Numbered from the stretch's first letter, positions 9,413 to 21,279 are shown. The stretch is DNA of 64,000 nucleotides from Quillaja saponaria (GCA_029379385.1 CM055612.1:10354001-10418000); one strand, 5' to 3'. The notes: generated by a model not told the origin, from the sequence alone. Numbers and translations: made by a program.

Positions 9413-11699
9413 CATTCTATTTTATATCATTTGAGACAATAAACAAAAAATCGATGAATATAATGAAAAAAAAATGGTGACTTGACAATATTTTATACAT
9501 TTTTTTTATCTCTTAATTATTTTACACATTCATAAAATTTTATTTTATGATGGATAACCTTTAAAAATACAAAAAAAATAAAAAATCATGTCATTGATGT
9601 TCTCTAATACATATTTTAAATAATTTGAAAATTTTGAAAAATTAAGATACAAAAGAGAGAGAGAGATAGAGAAATTAAGATGAAGTCATTTGATGCTCAC
9701 TAATAATGAATTCTATGAATTTTGAAAAGTAATTAAGAAAATACTAAAAATAATATATAAAAAAGAGAAGAAAAAAAATATTATAATGTGTAAAAAAAAT
9801 AGCATGTTCTTATTTTTCTATAACTATACTCATCGATTTATGGTGAAATATCTTAAATAATATAAAAAAGAAATGTGAGTGTCTCAAATAAAAAAGAAAA
9901 GTATCTACTTTGTTAACTCAATAAACAACCATATAGTATCTTGCTAAAATGAATGGTACATGAAATTTTTGCAATGAAAAAGAAATATACATGGAAAGTG
10001 AATCGATCCTATTTGATAATCAAATAAATAGTTGCAGGAGATTAAGATTAAAGAAGATTGGGGTTTCAAAGTACAAAGCAGACACACAATCAGTGGAAAC
10101 ACCAAAGCTAGCAGTCTATATAAAATGGCGCAATTAGTTTAGATTCCTAACCCCATATTCATAATTTTTCTAAATTTGTTAGATATTAATTAATTGAGTG
10201 TAATTAATTTCCTAAATTTTCTTAAACAATCCCCCTGCCCTTCTTTTTTTGTGTATTCCAAATTCCACCATTAGAAGCTACTGATTTTCTAGAAGCCAGT
10301 GAACATCCATACCTTGAATATATAGAAAACTGTACAGGTAAAACTCAAAATGTTTAGCATAAGAAACACAACAGAAAATTAGAAAGTAGTAGATTGAAGG
10401 GTGAGAGTGGTGAGAATGAAATTGCAGAGAGAAAAGCTCTTAAATTATAGTTACCGAGTCTCAATCTTCAACTTCCCCAATAACCCATAATCATACTTTG
10501 TATCTTACACTTCTGTTGTCCTTTAATCTTATTTTCTCAACCTAGGACCACCCAATGATTTTCAGGTATTGAAATTCAATTCTCAATACCAAAATTCAAA
10601 ATCCTTTTTTTATGGTATTATTCTTTGGTAATTGCTGAGAATAAAGTTCTTCTATTGCAGTCCTTGTTAGGTTTGAAATTGAAGCTAATTCATGATTTTT
10701 CCCAATTTAGATGTTATACCTGTTGAGCAATACCCTTTTTGATCAATGTCATCTGGGTTGAATTCGGGCATGGAATTTGCTTATGTGTTCGTGAGATTAC
10801 TCTTAAATTTTAGGGCTAATATAATTCTAATTTCTAAATGAACTTAGAAATCGTGGAGGAATGGTGGTGATGGGGAGAGACAGAAGTGTTTTAATTTTAT
10901 TTTTTCTTTTACATTTTTTGATTTTAATATTAATTTTATTTTTCTTTTAAAAAAGATTTTATTTTTTCTTTTAATTATTATATAAGCTACTTGCTATTTT
11001 TGATTCGTCTTAAATGACACATAATTATCCACCTTATCTCCCATTAGCAGCATTAGCATCTATCATCTTAATCTACACGAAATGATAGAAACTTAACTGC
11101 ATCAATTTTAAACTCAAAGAGATCCAGTTATAGCTATGGAAAATATAAAGATGTAAGTGAATTCAAAATTAGATTGTAAAGACTAAAAATGTAATTTTAC
11201 CTAATTTTTTTTCACGCATTCTAAACTATATCTTCTAACTATGTCGTGTTCCTTTTAAATTTAATAATTTTGGGTTGTTTAAGAATTCGATTCTAAAAAT
11301 ATATATATATGTCAGGGGATAAAAAAATTAAGAAACAATTGAATTAAGGAGGTCTTGATTAGAAATAATAATTTTTCAAAGGTCAAAATAAAAATAATGT
11401 AATTTTTAGAGACTAAAATAATAAATAAACTTAAAATTTTAAAAATATTAATATTTATAAACATTAAACCAAAAAATCACTCGTCCCTAAATTTGATCCT
11501 AGAATTTCCCCCTATCTACAAGTTAAAAAAAAAAAATTAAATCAAAAAGTATATTAAAAATTATACTAGTCTATAAAATTTCATCTTCCTTCATATTTTC
11601 CGTCCTACATCAAAAAATTCTCAAATCATATACATATATTGTCTTTTCTTTCTCCACTAAGAAAAAGAAAAAAGAAAAATAAAAATTGATCGTTTGACA
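9413..11699. other. AT-rich intergenic stretch, nothing recognised
   Basis: No open frame of interest, no protein similarity and no repeat with a partner in the window was seen across 2.3 kb. A TATA-like CTATATAAAATGG occurs at about 10115, but no coding sequence follows. Confidence 0.4.
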
Positions 11700-11856
11700 A
11701 AACCCGCTATCTTTCTCTGGCGGGTCAGGTACCATCAAAATATGATGCATCCCCAAAAACCCAAGCTTTTATAAGCGCTCAATCAACCAGAACCCCTAGG
11801 AGAGAGCAACCGGGCGGTGAGAGTCACAGTCATGGTGTCAGGGTCAGGGATCTGTG
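11700..11856 (+). pseudogene. 5' fragment of a second RPL13A (uL13) gene
   Basis: This stretch aligns with the promoter-leader and start of the RPL13A gene at 31740-31890. It shares CTTTTATAAGCG, the leader GAGAGTCACAGTCATGGTGT and the first codons MVSGSGIC (ATG at 11832). After the eighth codon the similarity stops at the left end of a Mutator-like element. No other part of this paralogue is present in the window. It is either an RPL13A copy destroyed by the insertion or a captured 5' fragment. Confidence 0.75.
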
Positions 11857-12183
11857 GGACTTTTGGATAGAAGGGTCCAAGTCCCAAAAATTTTGGTCAA
11901 AATGGTAAAATTTTTACTATAATAGCCAAAACGGGGCAAATGATGAAACCGTGTTTTGAAAACACGGTTTCTGGGTCCGACCTGGCGTGCTAGGTCGGAC
12001 CATCGGCCAGATCAGGCACTCGCCCGTGGGGCGCGAGTGGCAGTCGACAATTTGTCCCCCGCTGGACTGGCCCGTTGGGGGACAAAAATTGTCTGAAACC
12101 GGCTTTTGAAAAGCCGGTTTCAGACACCCTGCGCGCTGCAGGGTAGCCTACAGCCCTGCTTCGCTAGGCAGCTCTGATGCCTA
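11856..12183. repeat. Array of consecutive GC-rich hairpins
   Basis: At least eight inverted repeats follow one another: 11856-11862/11879-11885; 11945-11971 (perfect 13-bp arms, 1-nt centre); 11974-11983/11992-12001 (10-bp arms); 12017-12023/12033-12039; 12046-12060/12077-12093; 12095-12121 (perfect 13-bp arms); 12126-12132/12138-12144; 12165-12170/12178-12183. The two 27-nt palindromes share the outer arm GAAACC and core TTTTGAAAA but differ between (GTG against GGC). The GC content contrasts sharply with the AT-rich surroundings. Confidence 0.9.
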
Positions 12184-12204
12184 GTGATCGCGTCCCGGGG
12201 GCGA

Positions 12205-12230
12205 CCCCCCCCCCCCAATAATCCCCCCCC
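12205..12230. repeat. C12-N6-C8 tract (G-quadruplex/i-motif candidate)
   Basis: Twelve consecutive C, then AATAAT, then eight consecutive C. The minus strand is correspondingly G-rich. It lies 36 bp upstream of the TATA box at 12266. Confidence 0.8.
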
Positions 12231-12265
12231 AAATATCTGCGTGTGCCTCCCTCCACCTTTCTCCT

Positions 12266-12274
12266 CTATAAATA
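12266..12274 (+). promoter_or_regulatory. TATA box of the MULE transposase gene
   Basis: CTATAAATA lies after the hairpin array and C-tract. Downstream are leader segments with plausible splice sites: a donor at about 12426 (GTG/GTAAGTT), a small exon about 12685-12742 between TTTCTTTAG and GTAAGTC, then intron-like AT-rich DNA to 13634. The open frame 12243-12428 is probably leader, not protein. Confidence 0.5.
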
Positions 12275-13634
12275 CATAGACGAGCAAGAGGAGAAGACAT
12301 TCCTCATCACGTCTTCTCCTCAGAATGTCTTCTCCTCATCACTACCTTCATTTCTTATCACATTCATTTTTTCATTTCTTCTGTCAATATTCTCATGTTC
12401 TTTCGATTTACAAGTAAAATCGTGGTAAGTTATATAAATTTTAATTTAAAAAATTTATTATTATTATTATTAATTAAATTATTTTCTTATTGAAAAATTT
12501 ATTACGTATACTATTTAATTTATAGGGAAATATTATAATTAGTGATATTTACTTATTAATTATTGAAATTACGTAGACTATTAAATTTTTTTAAAATAAA
12601 ATATAAATAGAAATTATATAAACTATTTAATGTTACACGATATATATGTTTTGTTATTCTAAGTTTATTTATGTTTTCTTTAGGATTATTGTTGAAATCA
12701 CGTTGCCAGTGTTGATACTTTTTGCTCATTTGCTTCTTACCTGGTAAGTCATAAAGTTGTCTTTATTTTATAGAAAGTTATATTTATTATTATTATATGC
12801 ATGTACCTATATTTACAGTAGTTTTATATTATAATTGTTGAAATATTAATTTTTATTATTTGTTATAATTGTAATTTTTATGATAATTGTAATTTTTATG
12901 ATAATTGCAATAATTAGTATATTTATGATATGAAAAATTATTAACTTTTTAATTCACATATTAATAAATAATATTTATAAGTTTAAAATAGTAATTATGT
13001 GGCACTTAATTAAATTAGTAATTTTGTGACGTTTAAATTAGTTAGTAATTTTGTTTGCCTTAAAATAGTAATTTAATGAGTTTTGAAATAAATAATAATT
13101 TTTGTATTTGTATGTTTTAATGTAATTAATATATTTATTAGTATTTTTGATAATTTTAAATTAGTTAGTAATTTTGATAGTTTTAAATTAATTAATATAT
13201 TTTAAACGAAAATATAAATTATTTAATTCATAATGATTATGGTAAGTAATATACCTATGATAAAAGTGATTTTATTATTTTGTAAGAAATAGTAATTTTA
13301 TTTTATAAATTGTGACTAATTTATAAATAAAAAATTTTTTGGGGGGAAATTTATAGTAATCTATTTATGAAAAATAGATTTTACAAATTTGTATGTTTTA
13401 ATGTAATTAACTTAAAGATGAAACCATAATATTTTAATATAATTATTTTAAAATATACATTAAAAGTAATAAATTTGTGTTGTTTGAATTAATTAGTAAT
13501 TTGGATAGTTTTAATTTGAATTAATTGTGATGTTTTAATTGATTAGTAATATGGGTATTATAATTTGAATCATTTATTATTATTAGTAGTCTATAGTTAA
13601 TCTATGAAAATACTGTGAATTCATTAACAATATA

Positions 13635-16191
13635 ATGAGGAAATTTTATAATATTTTAAAGCATTTTGAAGGTGCAAGTTTGATAATGGAAGAAATTGGA
13701 ATTATGTGTTACATTAATAGTGAGATGCGTACTGGTTCGAACGGGCTTGAATACGATTCAGGTCCCGTTAAGTGCATTCGTGTACCCAAGCGTATCAAGT
13801 ATGCAGAGTTTCATGCTCGTTTATGCAAGTCCTTAAAGGTTGATAAAAGAATAGAGTACCTGACTATAATTTGTCGATGTCCAAGTACTATAAATAATTC
13901 AACCCACTATAGTCCAGTTGCAGTAGCTGATGATGAGGACTTGTACAGCATGTTACAGCATGCCAGTGCGCAAGGCCCTGGATTTATTTTAGAGATTTAT
14001 TTACATAGGCACGCACTTCATGATGAGTCTCTGTCTCGTGTTCAGAGTCACGACACACTTGACCTGAATCCTGAAAACATATTCATGGAATCTCCCACCA
14101 GTAGGCGCCAATACGATCAGCTCAGTTCTCATGTTGCAGGAGAGGCATCAGCATCTCTTAGGCTGCATTCACCGATTAATTACTCAGAAGTGCCTGGAGA
14201 AGATATTGGCGATGGAGAAGATATCCCTGATTTGAACGTTGATCCTCATTTAACATTGAAGTGGATGATGATGATATTATCGAGGCTCCTGAAGAAGATT
14301 TATTTGCCGAATATGTCCCGAATCCCTTTTACACGGACGTGAACATTGTCAGGGCACGTGCCGTAAATCCTGTTATTGTTCCAAATGCACAATGGGAGTT
14401 GCATAATGAATTTTACAATGGCATGTTGTTCAGCACGAAGGCCGAGTTAATAAATACTACTAAATACTGGCACATTATGAACCACTTGGCTTTCATAGTC
14501 GTTGAGTCCAAAAAGGACACATGGGATATCAGGTGCAAGCTCCACGAACAGGGATGCAAATGGAGGTTGCGAGGACATTTTAGTAAAAGATTTGAAAATT
14601 TTCAGATTACGAAATTGGATGTCGCTCACAACTGTGTTTACAACGGAATGACTCAGGATCATTATAATCTGGACAAGGGGATCACTGCTGAATATATCAA
14701 AAATACTATCAATGAAGACCCAACTACACCAGGAGCTGTGTTGCTTACAATGATAAAAGATCACTTCTATTATAGTCCAAGTTTGAGCAAAATATTCAAA
14801 GCGAAGAAGAAAGTAATAAATCTTGTGTTTGGTAATTAGGAGAAATCCTACAATGAGCTTCCTAGATATTTAAATGCACTTCATGTCACCAATCCCGGCA
14901 CGCGGTTCGAATGGAAAGTGAACCCAACTAATAATCCTGGACATTTTATTTTCCAACGAGTATTCTGGGCTTTTGGGCCATCTATCGAGGCCTTCCATCA
15001 TTGTAGACCAGTTCTTCAGATTGACGGCACATTCCTATGTGGAAAGTACACGGGCAAATTGTTGGTTTCAACTGGTGTTGATGGTAACAATAGTTTAGTT
15101 CCAGTTGCATTTGCAGATGTTGAGGAGGAGAACACAGATAGTTGGGGATGGTTTTTAAGTTTGATTCGCATGCATGTAATGCAACGGGTGGGTATTTGCT
15201 TAATATCTGATCGTCATGCTGGGATAATTGCTGCTGCTTCAGATCCTCGGAATGGCTGGACTGAGCCTTATGGTTATCACCGTTTTTGTATTAGGCATAT
15301 TGCAAGCAACTTTCATAAGACCCACAAGAATATGAAAGCAAAGAATCTCCTCATTCACACTGCGAGTCAAACTCAAAAATGCAAATTTGATAAATATTTC
15401 AAAAAGTTTGTTCAGTTTGACTCTGAGTATGCTGCATGGATTGGTAGAATTCCTTTGGAGCAGTGGGCATTGGCACATGATGGAGGTCACCGCTTTGACT
15501 TCATGACCACAAACTTGGGGGAATGCATGAACAATGTCTTGAAGGGAGCGCGACAAGTCCCAATCACTGCACTGATGCGGTTGACATTTTACCGGTGTGT
15601 CAAATATTTCGTAGAACATCGGGCGTACATTAATGCTGAACTTGGTGCTGGCAATCAATACACAACCGGCACTATAGAAAAAATCCAAAATTGGGCAGAG
15701 AGAGCAGGCGGACACGAGTTGAGACAGTTTCATACCGGTTTGGGGATAATTGAAATAAAGACTCAATTTCGTGGATGGCAAGCCCGAAAAGGCGGCAACC
15801 AGCATACTGTGCGTTTAAATGAAAGAACGTGCACATGCAACAAACCCCAGCAATACATTTTCCCATGCTCACATGTTATAGCAGCTTGTGCAAGCATGCA
15901 TCTGAACTATAACGACTTTATTGGGGAGTGATATAAACTGAGAAATCAGGAGCTTGTATACACTCCACAATTCAACCCAGTGATGCACGATGACTATTAG
16001 CCAGAATTCCAGTTCCCCCATGTGGTTCCCGACATGTCCAAATTGCGAAAGAAGGGTAGGCCGAAAACACATCGAATTCATAATGAGATGGACATTACAG
16101 AGTCCTCGAGGCAACATAGGTGTGGTTTATGTAGGCAGGAAGGATACAATCGTAAAAATTGTCCTAACATTACAAGATTTTAAAAGACAAG
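13635..16191 (+). pseudogene. MuDR-type MULE transposase, inactivated
   Basis: The reading order is a PB1-like N-terminal domain (frame 13635-14250), an acidic linker, a MuDR DNA-binding region (14261-14836), the MULE catalytic domain (QIDGTFLCGKYTGKL, LISDRHAGI, NLGECMNN), a SWIM zinc finger (CTCNKPQQYIFPCSH) ending near 15928, and a zinc-knuckle tail (CGLCRQEGYNRKNC) near 16120-16160. Lesions are one frameshift at about 14245 and in-frame stops at 14837, 15929 and 15998. By comparison with the family these stops stand where tryptophan is expected. The knuckle histidine is replaced by tyrosine. The enzyme would cut and paste the element in the nucleus; this copy cannot. Confidence 0.88.
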
Positions 16192-16372
16192 TTTCACATT
16201 CTTTACTTTAATGTAAGAGTTTTCCTATTTATGTATTTGTTTCTACTTTTTTATTATGTAGATATAAGACATTATGTCCCCCACATGTCATGTAAAATTA
16301 TTTTGACATTAATAAACATTATTGTCGTGTATGCATATTAACATTATATTTGATTTGTCTTTTGTTATGCAG

Positions 16373-16461
16373 ATTCATGGATCTCGTTGCCCCAGTAGAT
16401 GTTTCAGTCCTTAGACTACACGATAGCCATCGATCCATTAGAGTTTTCACGGATCACGAGG
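16373..16461 (+). pseudogene. First exon of a plant-mobile-domain (PMD) gene, truncated
   Basis: After TTGTTATGCAG the frame reads MDLVAPVDVSVLRLHDSHRS and continues to DHE. This matches the start of plant mobile domain proteins (PMD, the MAIN/phosphatase-7-long-form group: ..VL.LQ..HRS..). It ends at a good splice donor, GAG/GTATGT. The remainder is missing; an LTR-like fragment starts about 30 bp on. PMD genes are known passengers or second genes of plant transposons, so it is read as part of the MULE. Confidence 0.55.
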
Positions 16462-16489
16462 TATGTAATTAACAAATCGATTTACCTTT

Positions 16490-16866
16490 AATTTTTCAAT
16501 TTAATTTCTGGGCATTTACGCCCCCGTACAACAGATTAATCTCATTACATAATCCATCCCACCAGGTCTGAGCACTCAGAATTAAAAAAATATTTATCGA
16601 AATCAAAATTTCCTTGGGATTTAAAATAAGAATATCCTAGGTGCACCTAGATTTTTAATTTCAGAGATAAAAATCACATTTCATAAAAACCTCACTTTAT
16701 TGACACTTATCAACCACAACTAATGTCAAACAAAGCAATCAATATCAAACAAGTATAATTTAAATAAATTACTGAAATACTCTACTTGCTTATTTTTCCT
16801 ATATCATGTATATTCAAATAAACATGTAATTACACATACTAATTGTCATAACCGTCCTAAATCAAT
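16490..16866 (+). mobile_element. LTR-like fragment, + orientation
   Basis: This stretch is the inverted counterpart of 19385-19712. Shared phrases are GCATTTACGC, ATCCATCCCACCAGG, TCCTAGGTGCACCT, ATTACTGAAATACT and TATATTCAAATAAACAT. It ends where both copies read ACTAAT. It belongs to the same family as the block at 19351-20503. Confidence 0.7.
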
Positions 16867-17192
16867 TATGTAAAAATTTAGTTTTAGACATAATGTGTAA
16901 ATTTTTGTTATAAAAATAATAAATACGTAAATAAATTAATTAAATAATAATACAATGGAACATGTAATAACTTGACATCTTAGAATAAATTTTAAAAAAA
17001 ATTGTGTATAAATTATTGTTATAAAGTAAATAAAATTTTGATTAAGTAAATTAAATTGAGTGAACAATTAATACATGTATATTAAGATTTAATGTCTTTC
17101 ACATATTATGTTGACTTTCACTCATGAAATGTTATTGATAATGAAATGATTGTATGCGTAGAATAAACTAGTGAATATTTACGATTAGGAAG

Positions 17193-17194
<2 letters not shown>

Positions 17195-17234
<40 letters not shown>
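17195..17234. repeat. (TA)n microsatellite
   Basis: About twenty perfect TA units in AT-rich noncoding DNA. Confidence 0.9.
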
Positions 17235-17236
<2 letters not shown>

Positions 17237-17636
17237 CAAGAATCAAGATACACATGTTAAATTTATATAAATTTAAGGAAGATTTTTCTTTTTACCTTTT
17301 TTTTAATTTTTATCTCTTTCCTCCTTATCTTATTTTTGTGGCGGTGCATTCTCCTTTGTCACCGCCATTGCTAATTCTCTAGAGAATTCTAGTTAGTTTC
17401 CAATTCCAGCCGATTGAAACCTCCTCTTTCCTCTTCGCCTTTCCGGGCTCCCTCTTCTTGTTCGTTATTCAGCCTTCTTTCTGGCCAAACCCGTTGCTCT
17501 CTTCCTCGTCCGATCAAGTTAGCATCTGCAAGTAGAGGTTGGGTCGAACTGCTTCGAAGTTGTCCTTCCTTCTGGGCATCTGTCGAAAAGAGGATTTAGC
17601 ATCATTCTTTGATGGAGCAGAGCATCTCAAGTCTGC

Positions 17637-17828
17637 AGAGTCCAATTAAAAAGGGATGAGCTTATTCAATTGTTTATTAAAAGCTACCGTCAATGGGCAC
17701 ATCTTGCTCTTGTGATAAATGAAGCTCTAAAGAAGCTCTCAAGCATTTTTGGTTATGAAAATGAGAGAGCTTCAAATATCCCGTCACTCATCAACAAATC
17801 AGGGAAGATCTTTCCAACAAAGTGAGAA
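17637..17828 (+). pseudogene. Exon-like relic of an unrecognised gene
   Basis: After a TCTGCAG acceptor-like site an open frame of about 62 residues reads RVQLKRDELIQLFIKSYRQW, AHLALVINEALKKL and SLINKSGKIFPTK. It is balanced in composition and looks truly coding, then stops at TGA just before a donor-like GAAAG/GTAAGT. Codon use and composition differ from the surrounding AT-rich DNA. The preceding 17330-17600 is pyrimidine-rich and may be the leader of the same gene. The family is not recognised; it may be a captured gene fragment. Confidence 0.35.
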
Positions 17829-19350
17829 AGTAAGTTATTACATCAGAATATCTTAATATAGATCATATTCTAATTCTAAAGAGTATAAGGGATATTCCTG
17901 GTGCAACATTTACAATACTGGCACATGTTTAGTTAGCAAATTGATATGGAGATTGCTAGAACCAAAAAAAAAAAAAAAAAAGAATTGTAGCCCTGTACCG
18001 AGTTATTTTCTCCATACATTTTTCCTGTTTCTTACCAAGTGTAACATGTTTTATCTTGAAACCCACACCTGCGCTATGCTTGTAACAATCAATTTATGGT
18101 ACTTATTTAAAGGAAACATAACTAATCTCAGTCGTTGTGCAGTAATATGTAATCTGCCATAATAGGTAAAAAAAAAACACATGGATACACGTTATCACTG
18201 CCGAAATAGCAACATTGGCCCAACAAATTTGAGTACCTTGATTTATGATAACTTGTCTTCAGTTTGCACTAATTTGTGTGTTAAATGCCAAATGGATAAT
18301 GGTAGCAGTGATCAAGTGAGTGATTACTATAGCCCTTAAGAGTAAAAGTACAAAGGGTGAATTTCCTTTTAAAATATTGTTAATGAAAACACTAATTTTT
18401 GAACTGTGTTTACTCTGTAATTAAAATAAAGTACTTTGTATGGAATGAGAGTCTCAAGTGCAAATAAATTATGGCAAGAATATATATATAAAAATAAAAT
18501 AACAATACATATAAATAAAGTCTTGTCACTTTTATAAATTAAGTGCAATTGGCAAGTTGCTTAACAGATAATATATAGATAAAGTTCTTTGATGGAGAAT
18601 ATAATTGCTTAACTTGTTATATTGAGGTTTAATCTAGATCCTTTTCTTAGTTGTTGAGAATTATGTGTAGGGTTTGGTTTGGTTGTGAATAAATTTTAGA
18701 AACAAGATATATATTTGATGTTTAAGTAAGTAATGGAAGAGGGAAAAACATGAGATTTTAGTTGTATTAATAATGGAGTATAATTAAGCCTAAATTCCTA
18801 CAAATAACAAATACAACTTTGAATTTAATGCTTAGAATATGAATGTTGTGCAGGATGAAAAAATAAATAAAATAAATAAAATTGGGGTTCAGTATTATGT
18901 GAAGTTGAGTAAAATTCTAAGAATGAAAAATATGGAAATGTTAGTTAAATAATTAAAAAAAAAAAAAAAGAAAAAAGAAAAGAGAGAAGAAGAGAGTATT
19001 AGAACTTGATTTAATTGATATTGGAATAATATAACTTGAGCTCTTGATTGATTTTAAAGGGTTAACTTCACTTGACTTTAATGATGGAAATGTGAGTTAG
19101 ATTAAATTAAGGAATTAGTATTGATTAAGTTTCCTACAGGGTATTTATTGAAATACCTAAAAGGATTTAGTTTCAAAGAAGCAAATAAATATTGACACAT
19201 CTAAATTTTGATAGTTAGAGGAATATAATTACGAAATTTATAAACTAAATAATACTTGGAAAATGTAACTGCAGCTTGGAAAGTGTTGTTGAATCAACAA
19301 CGCACATGAACACAAGAGGGAGTAAGGATCAATATCGAAATACGGTGATT
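17829..19350. other. Intergenic, no gene recognised
   Basis: AT-rich sequence with poly-A/T runs. The open frame at 17941-18162 contains a homopolymer and has no recognisable motif. Confidence 0.4.
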
Positions 19351-20503
19351 GGTTAATTGCTGCCTTTAGGGGCTAGATTAGTATTTGTAATTATATGTTT
19401 ATTTGAATATACGTGATATATGGAAAATAAGCAAGTATAGTATTTCAGTAATTTCTTTAAATTATGTTTGATATTGGTTGCTTTGTTTGACATTGGTTGT
19501 GGTTGATAAGGGCCGACAAAGTGAAATTTTTATGAAAAATGATTTTTATCTCCTAAATTATAAGTTCAGGTGCACCTAGGATACCCTGATTTAAAATCAT
19601 GAGAAATTATAATTCTGATAAATATTTTTTTTTTTTAAATTGAGTACTCAGCCCTGGTGGGATGGATTGTGTATGGAGATTAATTTGTTGTGTGGGCGCG
19701 TAAATGCTCAGTAGGAGGTGATAATGTTGTGCGGGGCTGGGTTGCTCGTTGGCCCTTTGGTTGCTTTGCATGATATTGTTGTGTTGACTTAAATTGTGTT
19801 CCTGTATGTAATATGAATTGTGAATTTGTGGAACTTGCAATGTATACATGTAATGTGAAATGTTATATGAATCATGTTACATGATGTTAATATGTATACT
19901 ATATGTTTGTGCTGAGTGATGTTAGTACCCTTTGGGTACGATTTTTCACTCACGGAGTCCATATGACTCACCCCTCTTCTGTGAAAATATTTTTTTTAGT
20001 AACATGAGTTTGTTACATGGCGTCGCCGAGCTTGTGACTTGCCGATTGAGTATGGAAAGATAACATCAGGATCTCAAACTTGAAGTTAAATGATAATAAT
20101 TTGCAGTCACACTAAAATTGTAGGGGTGTCTAATTTTGAAAGATGTAAGTGTCTAGTTATTTGTCTTGGTTATGATGTGGTTGGAGCGAAGCTCCTTGTT
20201 ATTTTTATGTTACTATTGTGTAAAATCATGAGATTATGTATTAGTATTTTAAGGCATGTTTTGTATTGCAAGAAATCTCTGCCAAATTGTTTTAGTAACT
20301 TTTTAATTATTACATGAAGTAAACTTTTACAGTGAACTTCAGTTTTAGAATAACTAGTTTTATTCTTTAGTTGGGTAATGAGTCAGGTTTGTTATTTTGT
20401 TTCGAAGTCAGGGTTACGGTGGATTTGTTATTCAATTCTCTGGCCAGTCATACCTCAGTGAGGGGTGTGACACTAATCTAGCCCCTAAATACAGCAATTA
20501 ACC
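19351..20503 (-). mobile_element. LTR-like repeat bounded by 31-bp inverted repeats
   Basis: Positions 19351-19381 and 20473-20503 are inverted copies of each other (29 of 31 match). Between them lies about 1.09 kb which, read on the minus strand, begins TGTCACACCCC and has the look of an LTR of a Gypsy-type element. A partial copy in opposite orientation is at 16490-16866. No coding sequence is present. The external inverted repeats do not fit a simple LTR insertion; it may instead be a TIR-bounded element. Confidence 0.55.
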
Positions 20504-21279
20504 ACTCACATTCAACTGATTTTATTCGTCATTTGCACTTGCATTCGGGCATATTATCAGGTCCATATTAGGATCCGGAAGTGAAATTCATATTTTCAAA
20601 TAATACTTAGTCATAAATGATATTGTTATAACTTTTTAATTATTAAACTTATATAGGTTTCTTTTAAGCAATTTAGCCCACATCTTAAAGGCAACTAATT
20701 TCATTGCTTATATATATATATAACTACTAATATGACTAACATTAATCCATAAAATTCAACATTTCCTATACTTCTGACATTAGCTTTTAAGTTGAATTAA
20801 TCAGTTAAGGATTATTAAAATCTTGAATTATGGAAATTAATAACAAATCAGCACTAAATCCTCCATAATTACCACTCTAGCTTTCAAATTCCTAATGTTT
20901 CGGCTGCCACTACTCTTCATTTTAACTAAAAAGCATAATAAGTAAATCTTTGATCCATAGCTGTTAAGCAGCATCTAGCACGTATTAGACTTCACCAAAT
21001 ACAATGACCCAGTACTCGAGCAATCATTCCATTGTCGTTTGAATCATATTATTATTTCCATAAGCTTTGGACATCAAGGTAATACAAGATTAATTTCCCA
21101 TCTTAATACTTTCTGGCAACTTACGTCTTTCAACATATTTTAGGTGCATTTATGGAAAAACATTATAATCTTACATGAGGAACCAAGTCAAGATTGACGC
21201 ACCCATCTATATATATTAAGACAATAAACAAAATCCCAATTTAATTATGAGTTATTAACATTAAACGTAACCAGCAATT
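20504..21279. other. Intergenic, no gene recognised
   Basis: AT-rich DNA between two mobile elements. No open frame or repeat partner was seen. Confidence 0.4.

Larger units (their letters stand above)
11857..16480 (+). mobile_element. Decayed Mutator-like element (MuDR/PMD type)
   Basis: The element starts where RPL13A similarity breaks off and carries, in order: hairpin-rich GC sequence, a C-tract, a TATA box with leader exons, a MuDR-type transposase and the first exon of a plant-mobile-domain gene. The right end is not defined because an LTR-like fragment starts at about 16490. No copy of the left terminus was found in inverted orientation to the right, so it is either truncated or a MULE without long terminal inverted repeats. 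The coding part carries one frameshift and several stops. Confidence 0.75.

Noticed and set aside
15239..16117. Long minus-strand frames opposite the MULE transposase
   Set aside because: Shadows of the transposase coding strand.
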